A DNA stretch of 64,000 nucleotides, from assembly GCA_016719815.1 (NCBI GenBank), contig JADJYK010000025.1:130097-194096 (forward strand). Reading direction: 5' to 3'. Numbering within the stretch: the first letter of the stretch is position 1; each line of letters begins with the position of its first letter. Under the pieces are notes generated by a model. The model made no database searches. It saw nothing but the letters and a program-made list of their open reading frames with translations, and had not been told where the DNA came from. Both the position numbers and the translations under genes were made by a program. The DNA comes from Chitinophagaceae bacterium (lineage in GTDB: Bacteria > Bacteroidota > Bacteroidia > Chitinophagales > Chitinophagaceae). This document shows, piece after piece, positions 28,013 through 37,009 of the stretch.

Positions 28013-28734
28013 TATGATTTGATTTCGATATTATCTTCTTTTATCAGCGGTTCACCGTTCATCCGCAATAATATCTGAGCAACCGTAACCACATCTTTCT
28101 GGCAGTACGTTACTATCCGCTGTATATTCTTTTCTTCCCAGTACACTTTCCACACCACGCTACCATCAATATCGTCCTTGGGTGTGGGTACACCAAGGGT
28201 TACCGCCAGCAGGTTTAGCGATGTAAAACTTTTAAAGTCGCCAAACTTCCATAATTCCAGCGTATCAAGATGGGCAACTTCCCAGGGTTTTTTGCCAGAA
28301 ATGTTCAGCAGGGCCGGAATGGGAATATTATGAACAATCATTCGCCTGCAGAGATAGGGAAAGTCAAACTCCTTGCCGTTATGGGCACATAGATGTTTTT
28401 GCTCACCCGCCGACCATTTATTCAGCATTTCTGCAAACTGAACCAGTAACAGTTTTTCATCATCTCCGGCAAAACTTTTTATTGTGATTTTTCGCTGATC
28501 GCCTGTTCCCTGTGCTACACCACAACTTATGCAGATAATTTTTCCAAACTCAGCATATATGCCTGCCCGGGGATACAGCGATTCGTTGGTTTCTCCTTCG
28601 TGATATTTAATAAGTGAATTTGATTTGGTGTCCCACAACTGTTTCCAGTCTTCGGGCAAGAGATTATATGCGGGGTGTTGCGGAACGGTTTCTATATCCA
28701 GAAACAAAATGCTGTTGATAGGAAAGGCTGCCAT
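28012..28734 (-). CDS. 3'-5' exonuclease, DNA polymerase B-like (DEDDy)
   Basis: A 240-residue stand-alone exonuclease of the PolB-like family. Visible catalytic motifs are LFLDIETVP (ExoI, Asp and Glu), LCAHNGKEFDFPYL (ExoII) and TYCQKDVVTVAQILL (ExoIII, Tyr and Asp). It has no polymerase domain. Its substrate in the cell is not known for this family. It lies 9 bp after manC and overlaps ridA. Confidence 0.85.
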   Translation of the reverse strand: MAAFPINSILFLDIETVPQHPAYNLLPEDWKQLWDTKSNSLIKYHEGETNESLYPRAGIYAEFGKIICISCGVAQGTGDQRKITIKSFAGDDEKLLLVQFAEMLNKWSAGEQKHLCAHNGKEFDFPYLCRRMIVHNIPIPALLNISGKKPWEVAHLDTLELWKFGDFKSFTSLNLLAVTLGVPTPKDDIDGSVVWKVYWEEKNIQRIVTYCQKDVVTVAQILLRMNGEPLIKEDNIEIKS

Positions 28735-28743
28735 ATTGTAATT

Positions 28744-29826
28744 TTATAGGTATTTGTCGCCCATATTTCTTTTTACTTCGGCCACATATTCTTTTATCTC
28801 CTGTTCTTTGTCTTTTTTGCAGATGAGTAGCACATCTTTTGTGTCAACAATAATATAATCTTTCAGACCCTGAAGTAACACCAGTTTGTTATCAGGCACA
28901 TGTACCATACAGTTGTTGGCATCCACCACCATTACATGCTTGCCGTTTACGGCATTGCCAAAGTAGTCTTTTTCCATATTATCCCAGGCACTGTTCCATG
29001 TACCCAGATCGCTCCAGCCAAATGAGGCAGGAATAACATATACGTTATCCGCCTTTTCCAGCACGGCAATATCAATGGAAATATTGGTACACTGCGGATA
29101 AATGTTTTCTACCGCTTCTTTCTCCCCGGCAGTGTTGAATTTTTCCTTTTCCGCTGCAAAAAGTTCGTATAACTCAGGTTCGTGTTTCTCAAATGCGGTG
29201 ATAATATTTTTGACTTTCCAGGTAAAAATACCGGCATTCCACAAAAAGTCTCCGCTGGCAAGGAACGTTTCAGCCAGCTCACGGTTAGGCTTTTCGGTAA
29301 AGGTTTTTACCTCATGAACGCCGGGTGCAGCTTCTCCTTGTTCGTGTTGAATATAGCCGTACCCGGTGTTGGGGTGATTGGGTTTTATTCCTATTGTAAC
29401 CAGCGCATTAATGTGGTCAACAAAACCAAGTGCGGTTTTGGCAGTTTTAATAAACTCATCGGTTTCTGTAATCAGGTGGTCGGCTGGTGCAGCAATCATC
29501 AGTGCCTTAGGATCTTTTTGCATCAGCTTAAAAGCCATGTAGGCAATACAGGGAGCTGTATTTTTCCGCGATGGCTCTGCCAGTATATTCTCTGCCGGAA
29601 TATCATGTATCTGTTTTTTTACTAACGGCACATATTCTTCAGTAGTAACAATATAAATGTTCTCTTTGGGAATAAACTTTGTATACCGGCTGTATGTCTG
29701 CTGAATCAGCGTTTTTCCTGTTCCCAGTATATCCAAAAACTGTTTCGGGTGTGCTGTTCTGCTCATTGGCCAGAAGCGGCTTCCTATACCGCCTGCCATT
29801 ATTGCTACGTAGTGATGTTTGTTCAT
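28744..29826 (-). CDS. manC: Mannose-1-phosphate guanylyltransferase
   Basis: The enzyme makes GDP-mannose from mannose-1-phosphate and GTP. The nucleotidyltransferase signature VAIMAGGIGSRFWPMSRTAH opens the protein and the family block FTEKPNRELAETFLASGDF lies near residue 170; SFGWSDLGTWNSAWDN and VDTKDVLLICKKDKEQEIKE mark the C-terminus. ATG 29826 gives 360 residues and places the signature at residue ~7. An upstream in-frame ATG at 29868 would add 14 residues encoded by a heptameric repeat. It is the guanylyltransferase part only, without an isomerase domain. Confidence 0.94.
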   Translation of the reverse strand: MNKHHYVAIMAGGIGSRFWPMSRTAHPKQFLDILGTGKTLIQQTYSRYTKFIPKENIYIVTTEEYVPLVKKQIHDIPAENILAEPSRKNTAPCIAYMAFKLMQKDPKALMIAAPADHLITETDEFIKTAKTALGFVDHINALVTIGIKPNHPNTGYGYIQHEQGEAAPGVHEVKTFTEKPNRELAETFLASGDFLWNAGIFTWKVKNIITAFEKHEPELYELFAAEKEKFNTAGEKEAVENIYPQCTNISIDIAVLEKADNVYVIPASFGWSDLGTWNSAWDNMEKDYFGNAVNGKHVMVVDANNCMVHVPDNKLVLLQGLKDYIIVDTKDVLLICKKDKEQEIKEYVAEVKRNMGDKYL

Positions 29827-29828
29827 TA

Positions 29829-29842
29829 TGAATAGTGAATAG
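29829..29842. repeat. Heptameric tandem repeat at the 5' end of manC
   Basis: Two perfect TGAATAG units lie side by side directly before the manC start. The repeat belongs to the same 7-bp-register type as those in selD and mnmH. Confidence 0.45.
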
Positions 29843-29880
29843 CGGGTGTGGAACAAAGTGCTGTTCACATCACCCTTTCG

Positions 29881-30843
29881 TTATATCAATCCTTCTCTTA
29901 TTAAATCATGTAAATGAATAATGCCAACATATTTTCCGTTCTCTGTCACTGCCAGTTGTGATATTTCATGTTTTCGCAACAAATCCAGTGCGTTAACCGC
30001 CAGTTCGTTTTCGCCAATTGTTTTCGGGGTTTTCGTCATAATAGCTTCGGCCTTAATTGTGTTAATATCGGCATTCTTTTCAAGCATACGGCGCAGGTCG
30101 CCATCGGTAATTATGCCCAGCAAATTTTCGGAATCATCCACGACGGCCGTTACCCCCAGCCTCTTTTTCGTCATTTCCATTATCACCTCTTTCAATGACT
30201 GGTTGGCCAGCACCTGTGGTTTTTCATTATCAGCACATAAATCGGCCACCCGTAAATACAATTTTTTTCCCAATGTGCCCCCCGGATGAAACTTGGCAAA
30301 ATCATCGATCTGAAACCCTTTCAGTTCCATCAGGCAAATAGCCAGTGCGTCGCCCATTACCATTTGCGCAGTGGTGCTGGTGGTGGGAGCAAGATTATTT
30401 GGACAGGCTTCCTGGGCCACAGATGTATTTATCAGGTAATTAGCATTTTTTGCCAAAAAGGAATCAGGGTTTCCCGCCATTGCAATAATGATGTTTCCAA
30501 AATTGCGGACCAGCGGGATCAACATTTTAATTTCAGGACTTTCGCCGCTTTTGCTGATAACAACCACCACATCATCTTGCTGTATCATCCCAAGATCACC
30601 ATGAATAGCATCAGCGGCATGCATAAATAACGAAGGAGTGCCGGTAGAATTAAGTGTGGCAGCAATTTTTTGTGCTATAATGGCACTTTTCCCGATGCCC
30701 GATACCACAACACGACCCCTGCTTTTTGCAATGCTTGTTACAGCATTCTCAAATCCTTCATCGATAAAAGCCGAGAGGCCCTCAATAGAACGGGCTTCCA
30801 GATCAATGGTTCTGAGTGCGATTTGTTTTACGGCTGCAGGCAT
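29881..30843 (-). CDS. kdsD: Arabinose-5-phosphate isomerase (KpsF/GutQ family)
   Basis: The 320-residue protein has an N-terminal SIS domain (RVVVSGIGKSAIIAQKIA and DVVVVISKSGESPEIKMLIP) with a family-specific FHPGGTLGKKL. It is followed by a CBS pair from about residue 205 (KRLGVTAVVDDSENLLGIIT and HEISQLAVTENGKYVGIIHL). It interconverts ribulose-5-phosphate and arabinose-5-phosphate, the first step to Kdo for lipopolysaccharide. The neighbour manC supports an envelope-sugar role. Confidence 0.93.
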   Translation of the reverse strand: MPAAVKQIALRTIDLEARSIEGLSAFIDEGFENAVTSIAKSRGRVVVSGIGKSAIIAQKIAATLNSTGTPSLFMHAADAIHGDLGMIQQDDVVVVISKSGESPEIKMLIPLVRNFGNIIIAMAGNPDSFLAKNANYLINTSVAQEACPNNLAPTTSTTAQMVMGDALAICLMELKGFQIDDFAKFHPGGTLGKKLYLRVADLCADNEKPQVLANQSLKEVIMEMTKKRLGVTAVVDDSENLLGIITDGDLRRMLEKNADINTIKAEAIMTKTPKTIGENELAVNALDLLRKHEISQLAVTENGKYVGIIHLHDLIREGLI

Positions 30844-31190
30844 AACAATCGGGCAAAATTATGTCCTTTAAACAGACGCGGTGTGAAGTATTAGTAAAGT
30901 TCTTTGTTAACGAAATATCAACCCAAATGAGGTAAAACCATCGTAAATTCGCTGCCCTACTTTCAAAAAGAAGGCTTTTTTCTGAAATGGTTAAGGAGTG
31001 TGAGTGAACTTCACGGAAATCAGTTTGGCATCGTAATTTTTGACGCTGAACAAAGATAAACGGCTTTATTACCTCAGGCCCAACCGCAAAAAACCGCACA
31101 TAAAATAACTTATCTGCCGTTTCGGAGATTGAGTAAAAATGAGTACCTTAAGTATTCCGCATTAGAAAGGTGCGAACGAAAAATAGAGAA
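30844..31190. promoter_or_regulatory. Divergent kdsD/recQ intergenic region
   Basis: On the minus strand TAATTTTG (30854-30861) fits the -7 consensus, 10 bp before the kdsD start. Nothing clear was seen for recQ in the remainder, and a minus-strand frame across 30803-31099 has no family-like sequence. Confidence 0.4.
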
Positions 31191-33475
31191 ATGGGAACAG
31201 CAACAGTAAAAAAATCCGCCGTCAAAGCTGCCACTTTAAAAAAGGTGCCGAAAACCAAAGAAGCAAAACCAGCGTCAACCAAAATCAAGTTTGATTTACA
31301 TAAATCGCTGCAGGAATATTTTGGATTCGATTCCTTTAAAGGGACCCAGGAAAAGGCTATTGAATCGCTGCAGGCCGGTCATGATACGTTTGTTATTATG
31401 CCCACGGGGGGAGGAAAAAGTCTTTGCTACCAACTGCCGGCAATGGTTAGCGAAGGAGTGGCCATAATCGTTTCCCCGCTTATTGCCCTTATGAAAAACC
31501 AGGTGGACCTTGTAAGGGGATACAGCAGTAATGATGAGGTAGCACATTTTTTGAACTCAACCCTTAATAAAAAAGAAATTAAAGAGGTACATGATGATTT
31601 GAAGACCGGCAAAACCAAAATGCTTTACGTAGCTCCGGAAACCCTTACCAAGCAGGACAACCTCGAGTTCTTTTCCGACCTCACCATTTCATTCTTTGCG
31701 GTTGATGAAGCACACTGTATTTCGGAGTGGGGCCACGATTTCAGGCCCGAATACCGGAGACTTCGGGAAATGATGGTTCAGATAAACCCAGATGTGCCGG
31801 TAATAGCCCTTACGGCAACCGCCACACCTAAGGTGCAAAGCGATATTATCAAAAACCTTGACCTGCGCAACCCTAATGTTTTTATCTCATCATTCAACAG
31901 GCCAAACCTTTACTATGAAGTACTGCCCAAAATAAAAAAGGCACAAACCGATGAAAATATCGTCCGCTTTATAAAAGGAATGAAAAACAAAAGCGGAATT
32001 ATTTATACACTGAACAGGAAAACAACAGAGGAGCTGGCAGATATTTTGATGGCTAACGGCATAAAGGCTGTAGCATATCATGCCGGACTTGACAGTAAAC
32101 TGCGTTCTGACAGACAGGACCAGTTTTTGAATGAAGACGTACAGGTTATTTGCGCCACTATAGCATTTGGTATGGGAATAGACAAGCCCGATATCCGGTT
32201 TGTTATTCACTATAATATTCCCAAGTCAATCGAAAACTATTACCAGGAAACCGGCCGTGCCGGTCGTGACGGACTGGAAGGAAAATGTGTTCTTTATTAC
32301 TCTCACAAAGATGTAAGCAAACTGGAGCATCTTATGCGGGATAAACCACTTAGCGAACGGGAAGTGGGCGCACAACTTATAAATGAAACCGTTGGCTATG
32401 CCGAAACAGGGGTTTGCCGCCGCAAAGTGCTCATGAGTTACTTTGGCGAAGAATATGAAAAAGAAAACTGTGGAGAATGTGATAACTGTAAACACCCCAA
32501 AGAAAGAATTGAGGTTAAAGATGAGGCGGCTCTCGTATTAAAAGCCATCCGTGAGCTTGACGAACGTTTTGCTACCGAATATGTAGTTCAGATAATCGGT
32601 GGAAAACTTACACCACAAATACAAATGTTCCGCCACGAAGGGCTGACGGCATTTGCCAGCGGCAATGACAGAGATAATCATTTCTGGAATTCCCTGATCA
32701 GGCAATTGTTGCTGGAGGGAATGTTATCAAAAGATATTGAAGAGTATGGTGTGCTGAAGATTACCAAGAAAGGAGAAGTCTTTTTAAAGAAGCCAAAATC
32801 CTTCAAGATTGTTCTCAACACGATGTATGATAACGCCAATGCAGACGATGAAGAAGGAGCAGAGGCGTCGGGGGGAGCGGCATCTGATGAACAGCTTTTT
32901 GAAATGCTGAAAGAGCTGCGTCAGAAAGAAGCCAGGAAAAAGGGTTGCCGCCATTTGTAATATTCCTCGAAGCTTCGCTGCAGGATATGTCAACGTTTTA
33001 CCCCATCACCCTTGAGGGTTTGGAAAAATGCCAGGGCGTAAGTAAAGGAAAGGCGCTGAAATACGGAAGACCCTTTGTTGAACTGATCGCCAAATATGTG
33101 GAAGAAAACAATATTGAAAGGCCGGATGATTTTGTAATGAAGAGTGTGGTAAACAAAAGCGGCAATAAAGTATACATTATTCAGAATACAGATAAAAAGG
33201 TATCCCTCGAAACCATCGCAAAAAACAAAGGCTGGCGGATGGACGAAATGCTGGAAGAAATGGAAACCATTGCGGCCAGCGGCACCAAGCTGAATCTCGA
33301 CTATGCTATAGATGAAATGCTGGACGAAGATGACCAGGACGAAATAATGGAGTACTTTAAAAGTTGCGAAACATCCTCGCTGCAGGTTGCACAGGATGAA
33401 CTGGCCGAGTACAATTTCAACTGGGAACAGTTGAAAATCATGCGGATCAAATTTTTGAGTGAATACGGCATGTAA
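31191..33475 (+). CDS. recQ: ATP-dependent DNA helicase RecQ, split by one frameshift
   Basis: A Lys-rich N-terminal extension precedes the helicase: Walker A VIMPTGGGKSLCYQLPA, Walker B FFAVDEAHCISEWGHDF, motif III ALTATATPKVQ, and QETGRAGRDGLEGKCVLYY. The RecQ-C-terminal zinc site is CRRKVLMSYFGEEYEKENCG plus CDNC. As read the frame stops at 32960; one added base in AAAAAGGG (32937-32944) gives KKGLPPFVIFLEASLQDMST and the HRDC-like tail to 33475, 761 residues. ATG 31191 is preferred over GTG 31170. RecQ unwinds recombination and replication intermediates. Confidence 0.94.
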
Positions 33476-33592
33476 GACCAAACAATATTCGCTTTTATTG
33501 TGGATTATTTGTGAATTCCCTCTATATTTGCAGCCCCGAAGCACAAAAGCAAGGCTAGGCTTCCACTTACCGAGCCGATGTGTTTCAGGAAT

Positions 33593-33665
33593 GGTGCGGT
33601 AGCTCAGTCGGTAGAGCAAAGGACTGAAAATCCTTGTGTCGGCGGTTCGATCCCGCCCCACACCA
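33593..33665 (+). tRNA. tRNA-Phe (GAA)
   Basis: The cloverleaf folds with D-stem GCTC/GAGC, anticodon stem AAGGA/TCCTT with loop CTGAAAA (anticodon GAA), T-stem GGCGG/CCGCC with loop TTCGATC, and discriminator A. CCA is not encoded. The acceptor stem GGTGCGG/CCACACC has one C-A mismatch at position 5-68. Confidence 0.93.
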
Positions 33666-33671
33666 CAAAGA

Positions 33672-33697
33672 CCTCAACAATTATGTTGGGGTTTTTT
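33672..33697 (+). terminator. Terminator of tRNA-Phe
   Basis: CCTCAACA-ATTA-TGTTGGGG followed by TTTTTT, starting 6 bp after the tRNA. Confidence 0.85.
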
Positions 33698-33705
33698 CAT
33701 GTGGC

Positions 33706-33749
33706 GAAAATCCTTGTGTCGCCCCGATTTCTATCGGGGCCCACACCAC
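33706..33749 (+). repeat. Partial duplicate of the tRNA-Phe 3' half with the T-arm replaced by a palindrome
   Basis: A 16-bp exact copy of the tRNA segment GAAAATCCTTGTGTCG (33626-33641) recurs at 33706-33721, and the tRNA end CCCACACCAC recurs at 33740-33749. Between them, instead of the T-arm, is the perfect hairpin GCCCCGAT-TTCT-ATCGGGGC (33721-33740). The copy begins 9 bp after the tRNA terminator. Confidence 0.75.
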
Positions 33750-33753
33750 TTCA

Positions 33754-33783
33754 AAACAATAAAACCCACGCTGGTCGTGGGTT
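33754..33783 (-). terminator. Terminator of the lipoprotein gene at 33782-34216
   Basis: On the minus strand AACCCACG-ACCAG-CGTGGGTT is followed by TTATTGTTTTG. The stem overlaps the stop codon. Confidence 0.6.
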
Positions 33784-34216
33784 ATTGCTGTTTAATCTTG
33801 CCCATTCTTGAGCCAGGAAACGCAAACCAATTCTTATCTTTTTTAACGAGTACAAATATTGCCCCCACCGTATCTTCAGAAAGTTTTTCACCAAACATTT
33901 CTTCTTTGTAAAAAAGCGTAGCCAACGCAACATATTGCCCTTTTTCTCCTGATTTCAACTCTTCTGACTTATCCTCATCCGGCGACCTTCCCAGTATTAC
34001 TGTTTTAATAACCCCCTCCTCAAATCCTTTTAAATCATGAACTTCTACCCTGCCTTCATAACTTCTATTTGGACCCAGCCACTCGAATTTTAACATATTA
34101 AACGACTGTTCAATGGCTTTCTTTGCCTGTGTTTTTGTTGGCTTATTACTGTTACTGCAGGAATAAAAAGAAAGAAGAAGGAAGAGGGCAATTATAAAAC
34201 CTTGTATTCTTCTCAT
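33782..34216 (-). CDS. Hypothetical lipoprotein
   Basis: The 144-residue protein opens with a lipoprotein signal (FIIALFLLLSFYSCSNSN). The body has KKAIEQSFNMLKFEWLGPNR and GAIFVLVKKDKNWFAFPG near the end, with no recognised domain. The shape (basic start, one mixed alpha/beta domain, conserved 'FVLVKKDKNWF') suggests a small envelope protein. Confidence 0.55.
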   Translation of the reverse strand: MRRIQGFIIALFLLLSFYSCSNSNKPTKTQAKKAIEQSFNMLKFEWLGPNRSYEGRVEVHDLKGFEEGVIKTVILGRSPDEDKSEELKSGEKGQYVALATLFYKEEMFGEKLSEDTVGAIFVLVKKDKNWFAFPGSRMGKIKQQ

Positions 34217-34362
34217 AATAAAAAGTTTTGGAGTGCTTGTTTTTAAACTAAAGTTATGCCTGTTTGATACCCGAAACCAATGACCGATATCAGTCTTTGA
34301 CTAAGAAGAGAAAGTTTGTATGGATAGTGAATATTTTCACCTTTTGGCTTTGGTTGTGCTCA

Positions 34363-35280
34363 TTAGAGAGTATTGTCCAATTTGGTTTTTTTCCAAAAAT
34401 TAATTCTTGATAATAACAGCCCTCCGCTAACAAGCAGCGCCCCGACAATGGTATAAGTGCTGATTACATCTTTCATAATCCATGCTGCCAGCGCAAAGCC
34501 AAATGGCGGACAAAGAAAAAGCCATAGACCTGCTCTTACAGCATTTTGCCGAAGCAGCCAAAGCCATAGTTGCACAGCAAAAATGGAAACAGGAACCGCT
34601 AACCAGATTACAGAATACCAAAAATTGGTTTCAAAGTGGTTGGCTGATGGTTCATAAAAAAACACCATAACCGGCAGCAGAAACAAACCACCTAAAAGCG
34701 TTTGCCATCCGTTAATGGTAAAAAGCGAAAGTCCACTCCAGCTTTGCGACGAAAAATAAATAGCCGCCACCGAATAAGAGAGCATGCTGAAAAGCAATAT
34801 AAGCAACCCCGCAGCGGTAACGGTGGCATCTGCAAACAATGGCCAGGAGGCGCAAATAACACCTGCTGAACAAATTGTAAGTGAAATAATTAGTGAAGAA
34901 GTTAATTCCTTTTTTAAAAAGAAAACCGAAAGAAAACTAATAAACACAGGGTTTGTTGCAACCGCCAGTGCGCCAATGCCGGCTGTTACTTTTTGCATGG
35001 CAACAACATAACAACCTAAATAGATGGTAATATTAAGCAGTCCATAAATTGTTATTTGTTTCCATTCTTTTCCCCTGGGCAATCGCTGTTTTCTGATGCC
35101 GTGCGAAACCAATAACATGATTGCAGCCGCGATTCCAAAACGAACAATAGAAATTACAAGTGGTTGCGCCACCGTTAGCCCCAGCTTTGTAGCCGTTGAA
35201 GCAGAGCCCCAAAGTGCTGCAAATAATATTCCGGCAGCAAGCCAGGAATAGCGATTATGCTTTGGTATGGACATTTTCAA
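34363..35280 (-). CDS. EamA/DMT-family transporter
   Basis: Ten hydrophobic segments in two EamA repeats (SWLAAGILFAALWGSASTAT first; LLILLFSMLSYSVAAIYFSS second), 305 residues. It differs in sequence from the EamA gene at 22669, so the two are not recent duplicates. The substrate is not predictable. It starts 36 bp downstream of the archaemetzincin gene's stop. Confidence 0.88.
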   Translation of the reverse strand: MKMSIPKHNRYSWLAAGILFAALWGSASTATKLGLTVAQPLVISIVRFGIAAAIMLLVSHGIRKQRLPRGKEWKQITIYGLLNITIYLGCYVVAMQKVTAGIGALAVATNPVFISFLSVFFLKKELTSSLIISLTICSAGVICASWPLFADATVTAAGLLILLFSMLSYSVAAIYFSSQSWSGLSLFTINGWQTLLGGLFLLPVMVFFYEPSANHFETNFWYSVIWLAVPVSIFAVQLWLWLLRQNAVRAGLWLFLCPPFGFALAAWIMKDVISTYTIVGALLVSGGLLLSRINFWKKTKLDNTL

Positions 35281-35316
35281 ATATAAAAACTAATTGGAGA
35301 GGTGCCTGTTAATCTC

Positions 35317-35925
35317 TTACAATCTCCATCCAAAGCCAACCAGGTGTTTCTTACAACTTTCACAAAACCCTTTCTCTTTGTCAGTATGGTCTCCGCCTTC
35401 GGCATCACGCATATAACAGGTTTTGTCGGGGCAGTGTGGCAGACCGGTGGTGTGGCCAAGTTCATGGATAACCACTTTAATAAAATCTTTTTTGTTCTTT
35501 AACCTGTAGTTTGATGCCACACAGGCATTCCCGGGGCAATAGCCAAGCCCCATCACTCCATAATCAAACACATCGCCCTTGGTTGTGCTGATGTCGTTCA
35601 TGGTTATGCCCACGTATGTTTCATTTTCTTTTGCCCGGCTGCTCAGCCAGTGTATTAACGTATCGGCCCGGTATCTCTTACGGGGAGCATACCACGAATG
35701 CGAAGGCATTTCTTCTTTTGAAAGTAACACCACTTCGGGCAAGATCTGTTTCATTGCTGAAAAAGATTCCATAATAAATTGCTGTGTTGTTTTGCCTAGC
35801 GGAACTAGCTTAACGACTGCTGCCTGTATTGCAGAAACCCGTTTGTTTGCCACCGTTTTATTTTGTTCCTTGTTGTAACAGGAAACAAAAAATAACAGAG
35901 AAAGAGAAAATAAAGTATGTTTCAT
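35317..35925 (-). CDS. Archaemetzincin-like zinc metallopeptidase lipoprotein
   Basis: The 202-residue protein has a lipoprotein signal (LFSLSLLFFVSCYNKE). Near the C-terminus it shows the archaemetzincin zinc signature HELGHTTGLPHC, then PDKTCYM and, about 16 residues on, CESCK. This adds the four-Cys second zinc site to the HExxHxxGxxH site, including the Met turn. Archaemetzincins have unknown natural substrates. Unlike the cytosolic archaeal forms, this one is predicted to be envelope-anchored. Confidence 0.85.
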   Translation of the reverse strand: MKHTLFSLSLLFFVSCYNKEQNKTVANKRVSAIQAAVVKLVPLGKTTQQFIMESFSAMKQILPEVVLLSKEEMPSHSWYAPRKRYRADTLIHWLSSRAKENETYVGITMNDISTTKGDVFDYGVMGLGYCPGNACVASNYRLKNKKDFIKVVIHELGHTTGLPHCPDKTCYMRDAEGGDHTDKEKGFCESCKKHLVGFGWRL

Positions 35926-35958
35926 TGGCTATTTGCAATAAAGCAGTAACGCACCGTC

Positions 35959-36882
35959 TTATAAGTTAGTATATGTCACAGCAATCTCTGCCCCAACTTT
36001 AGCATTATGTTTTATTAACGCAATATTCGCTTCAAGGCTTTCGCCTTGGGTATGTTCGGCAATGTATTTAAGAAGAAAAGGCGTTACTTCTTTGCCCGTA
36101 ATATTTTTTTCTTTGGCAGCAGCCAGCGCATAATGAATATAAAGCTCCATTTCGCCGGGTTCAATTTCCTGTTCTGCAGGTACCGGATTTGCAATCAGTA
36201 CGGCACCGTTCAGACCCAACGTCCATTTTGTATCAATCATTGCTGCAATTTCAGCAGGTGTGTCTAAACGGAGCGGAGAAAGAAAACCGCTTTTGCGGGA
36301 ATAAAAACTGGGAAACTCATCCTGCCCGTAAGTAACAACCGGAATGCCCTTGGTTTCCAGGTATTCTAATGTTAATCCGATATCAAGAATTGATTTTACT
36401 CCGGCAGAAACAACCGCTACCGAAGTTTGCGCCATTTCCGTCAGGTCGGCTGATATGTCCATACTGGTTTCCGCACCTCGATGCACACCACCAATACCTC
36501 CCGTTACAAAGATTCTGATACCAGCCATACTGGCAATACGCATAGTGGCGGCAACTGTTGTTGCTCCGTATAATTTTTGGCTGATAACAAAAGGCATATC
36601 CCTTAAACTCACCTTCCACACATCTTTGGTCTCGCCTGAGGCGAGACCAAAATATTCCAGTTGTTCTTTAGTCAACCCAACGTGGCATTTGCCATCAAAA
36701 ATAGCTATCGTTGCGGGCACAGCTCCGTTGTTTCTAACTACCTCTTCCACCGCCAATGCCGTTTCTACATTTTTGGGATAAGGCATACCGTGAGAAATGA
36801 TGGTGGATTCTAAAGCTACAACAGGCTTGTTGGTTTGTAAGGCATCTTTTATTTCAGGATGTATTTCCAGAAAGGTATTCAT
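35959..36882 (-). CDS. psuG: Pseudouridine-5'-phosphate glycosidase
   Basis: PsuG splits pseudouridine-5'-phosphate into uracil and ribose-5-phosphate. The 307-residue protein has the family blocks VVALESTIISHGMPYPKNVE, LYGATTVAATMRIASMAGIR, FVTGGIGGVHRGAETSMDIS and VVSAGVKSILDIGLTLEYLE. The segment ASGETKDVW near residue 80 is a few residues longer than in E. coli PsuG and is encoded by a 27-bp perfect palindrome (36625-36651). The kinase partner psuK lies 127 bp upstream. Confidence 0.95.
   Translation of the reverse strand: MNTFLEIHPEIKDALQTNKPVVALESTIISHGMPYPKNVETALAVEEVVRNNGAVPATIAIFDGKCHVGLTKEQLEYFGLASGETKDVWKVSLRDMPFVISQKLYGATTVAATMRIASMAGIRIFVTGGIGGVHRGAETSMDISADLTEMAQTSVAVVSAGVKSILDIGLTLEYLETKGIPVVTYGQDEFPSFYSRKSGFLSPLRLDTPAEIAAMIDTKWTLGLNGAVLIANPVPAEQEIEPGEMELYIHYALAAAKEKNITGKEVTPFLLKYIAEHTQGESLEANIALIKHNAKVGAEIAVTYTNL
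36625..36651. repeat. Perfect 12-bp-arm palindrome inside psuG
   Basis: TTTGGTCTCGCC-TGA-GGCGAGACCAAA sits in frame within psuG, in a loop of variable length. It resembles intergenic palindromic repeats of this genome and may be an in-frame insertion. Confidence 0.65.
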
Positions 36883-37009
36883 AATTAATATAAAATGAAG
36901 AACAGGAAATTTCGAATGATAAACGTTGGTTTACACACTACGATGTTTGTTGTTCCCTGTTCGGTGTTCACTATTTCTTTAATGCCCCATCTGGATAAAT
37001 ATAAATATC

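Noticed and set aside
30803..31099. 98-residue minus-strand frame before kdsD
   Set aside because: It overlaps the kdsD start in another frame and shows no protein-like pattern.
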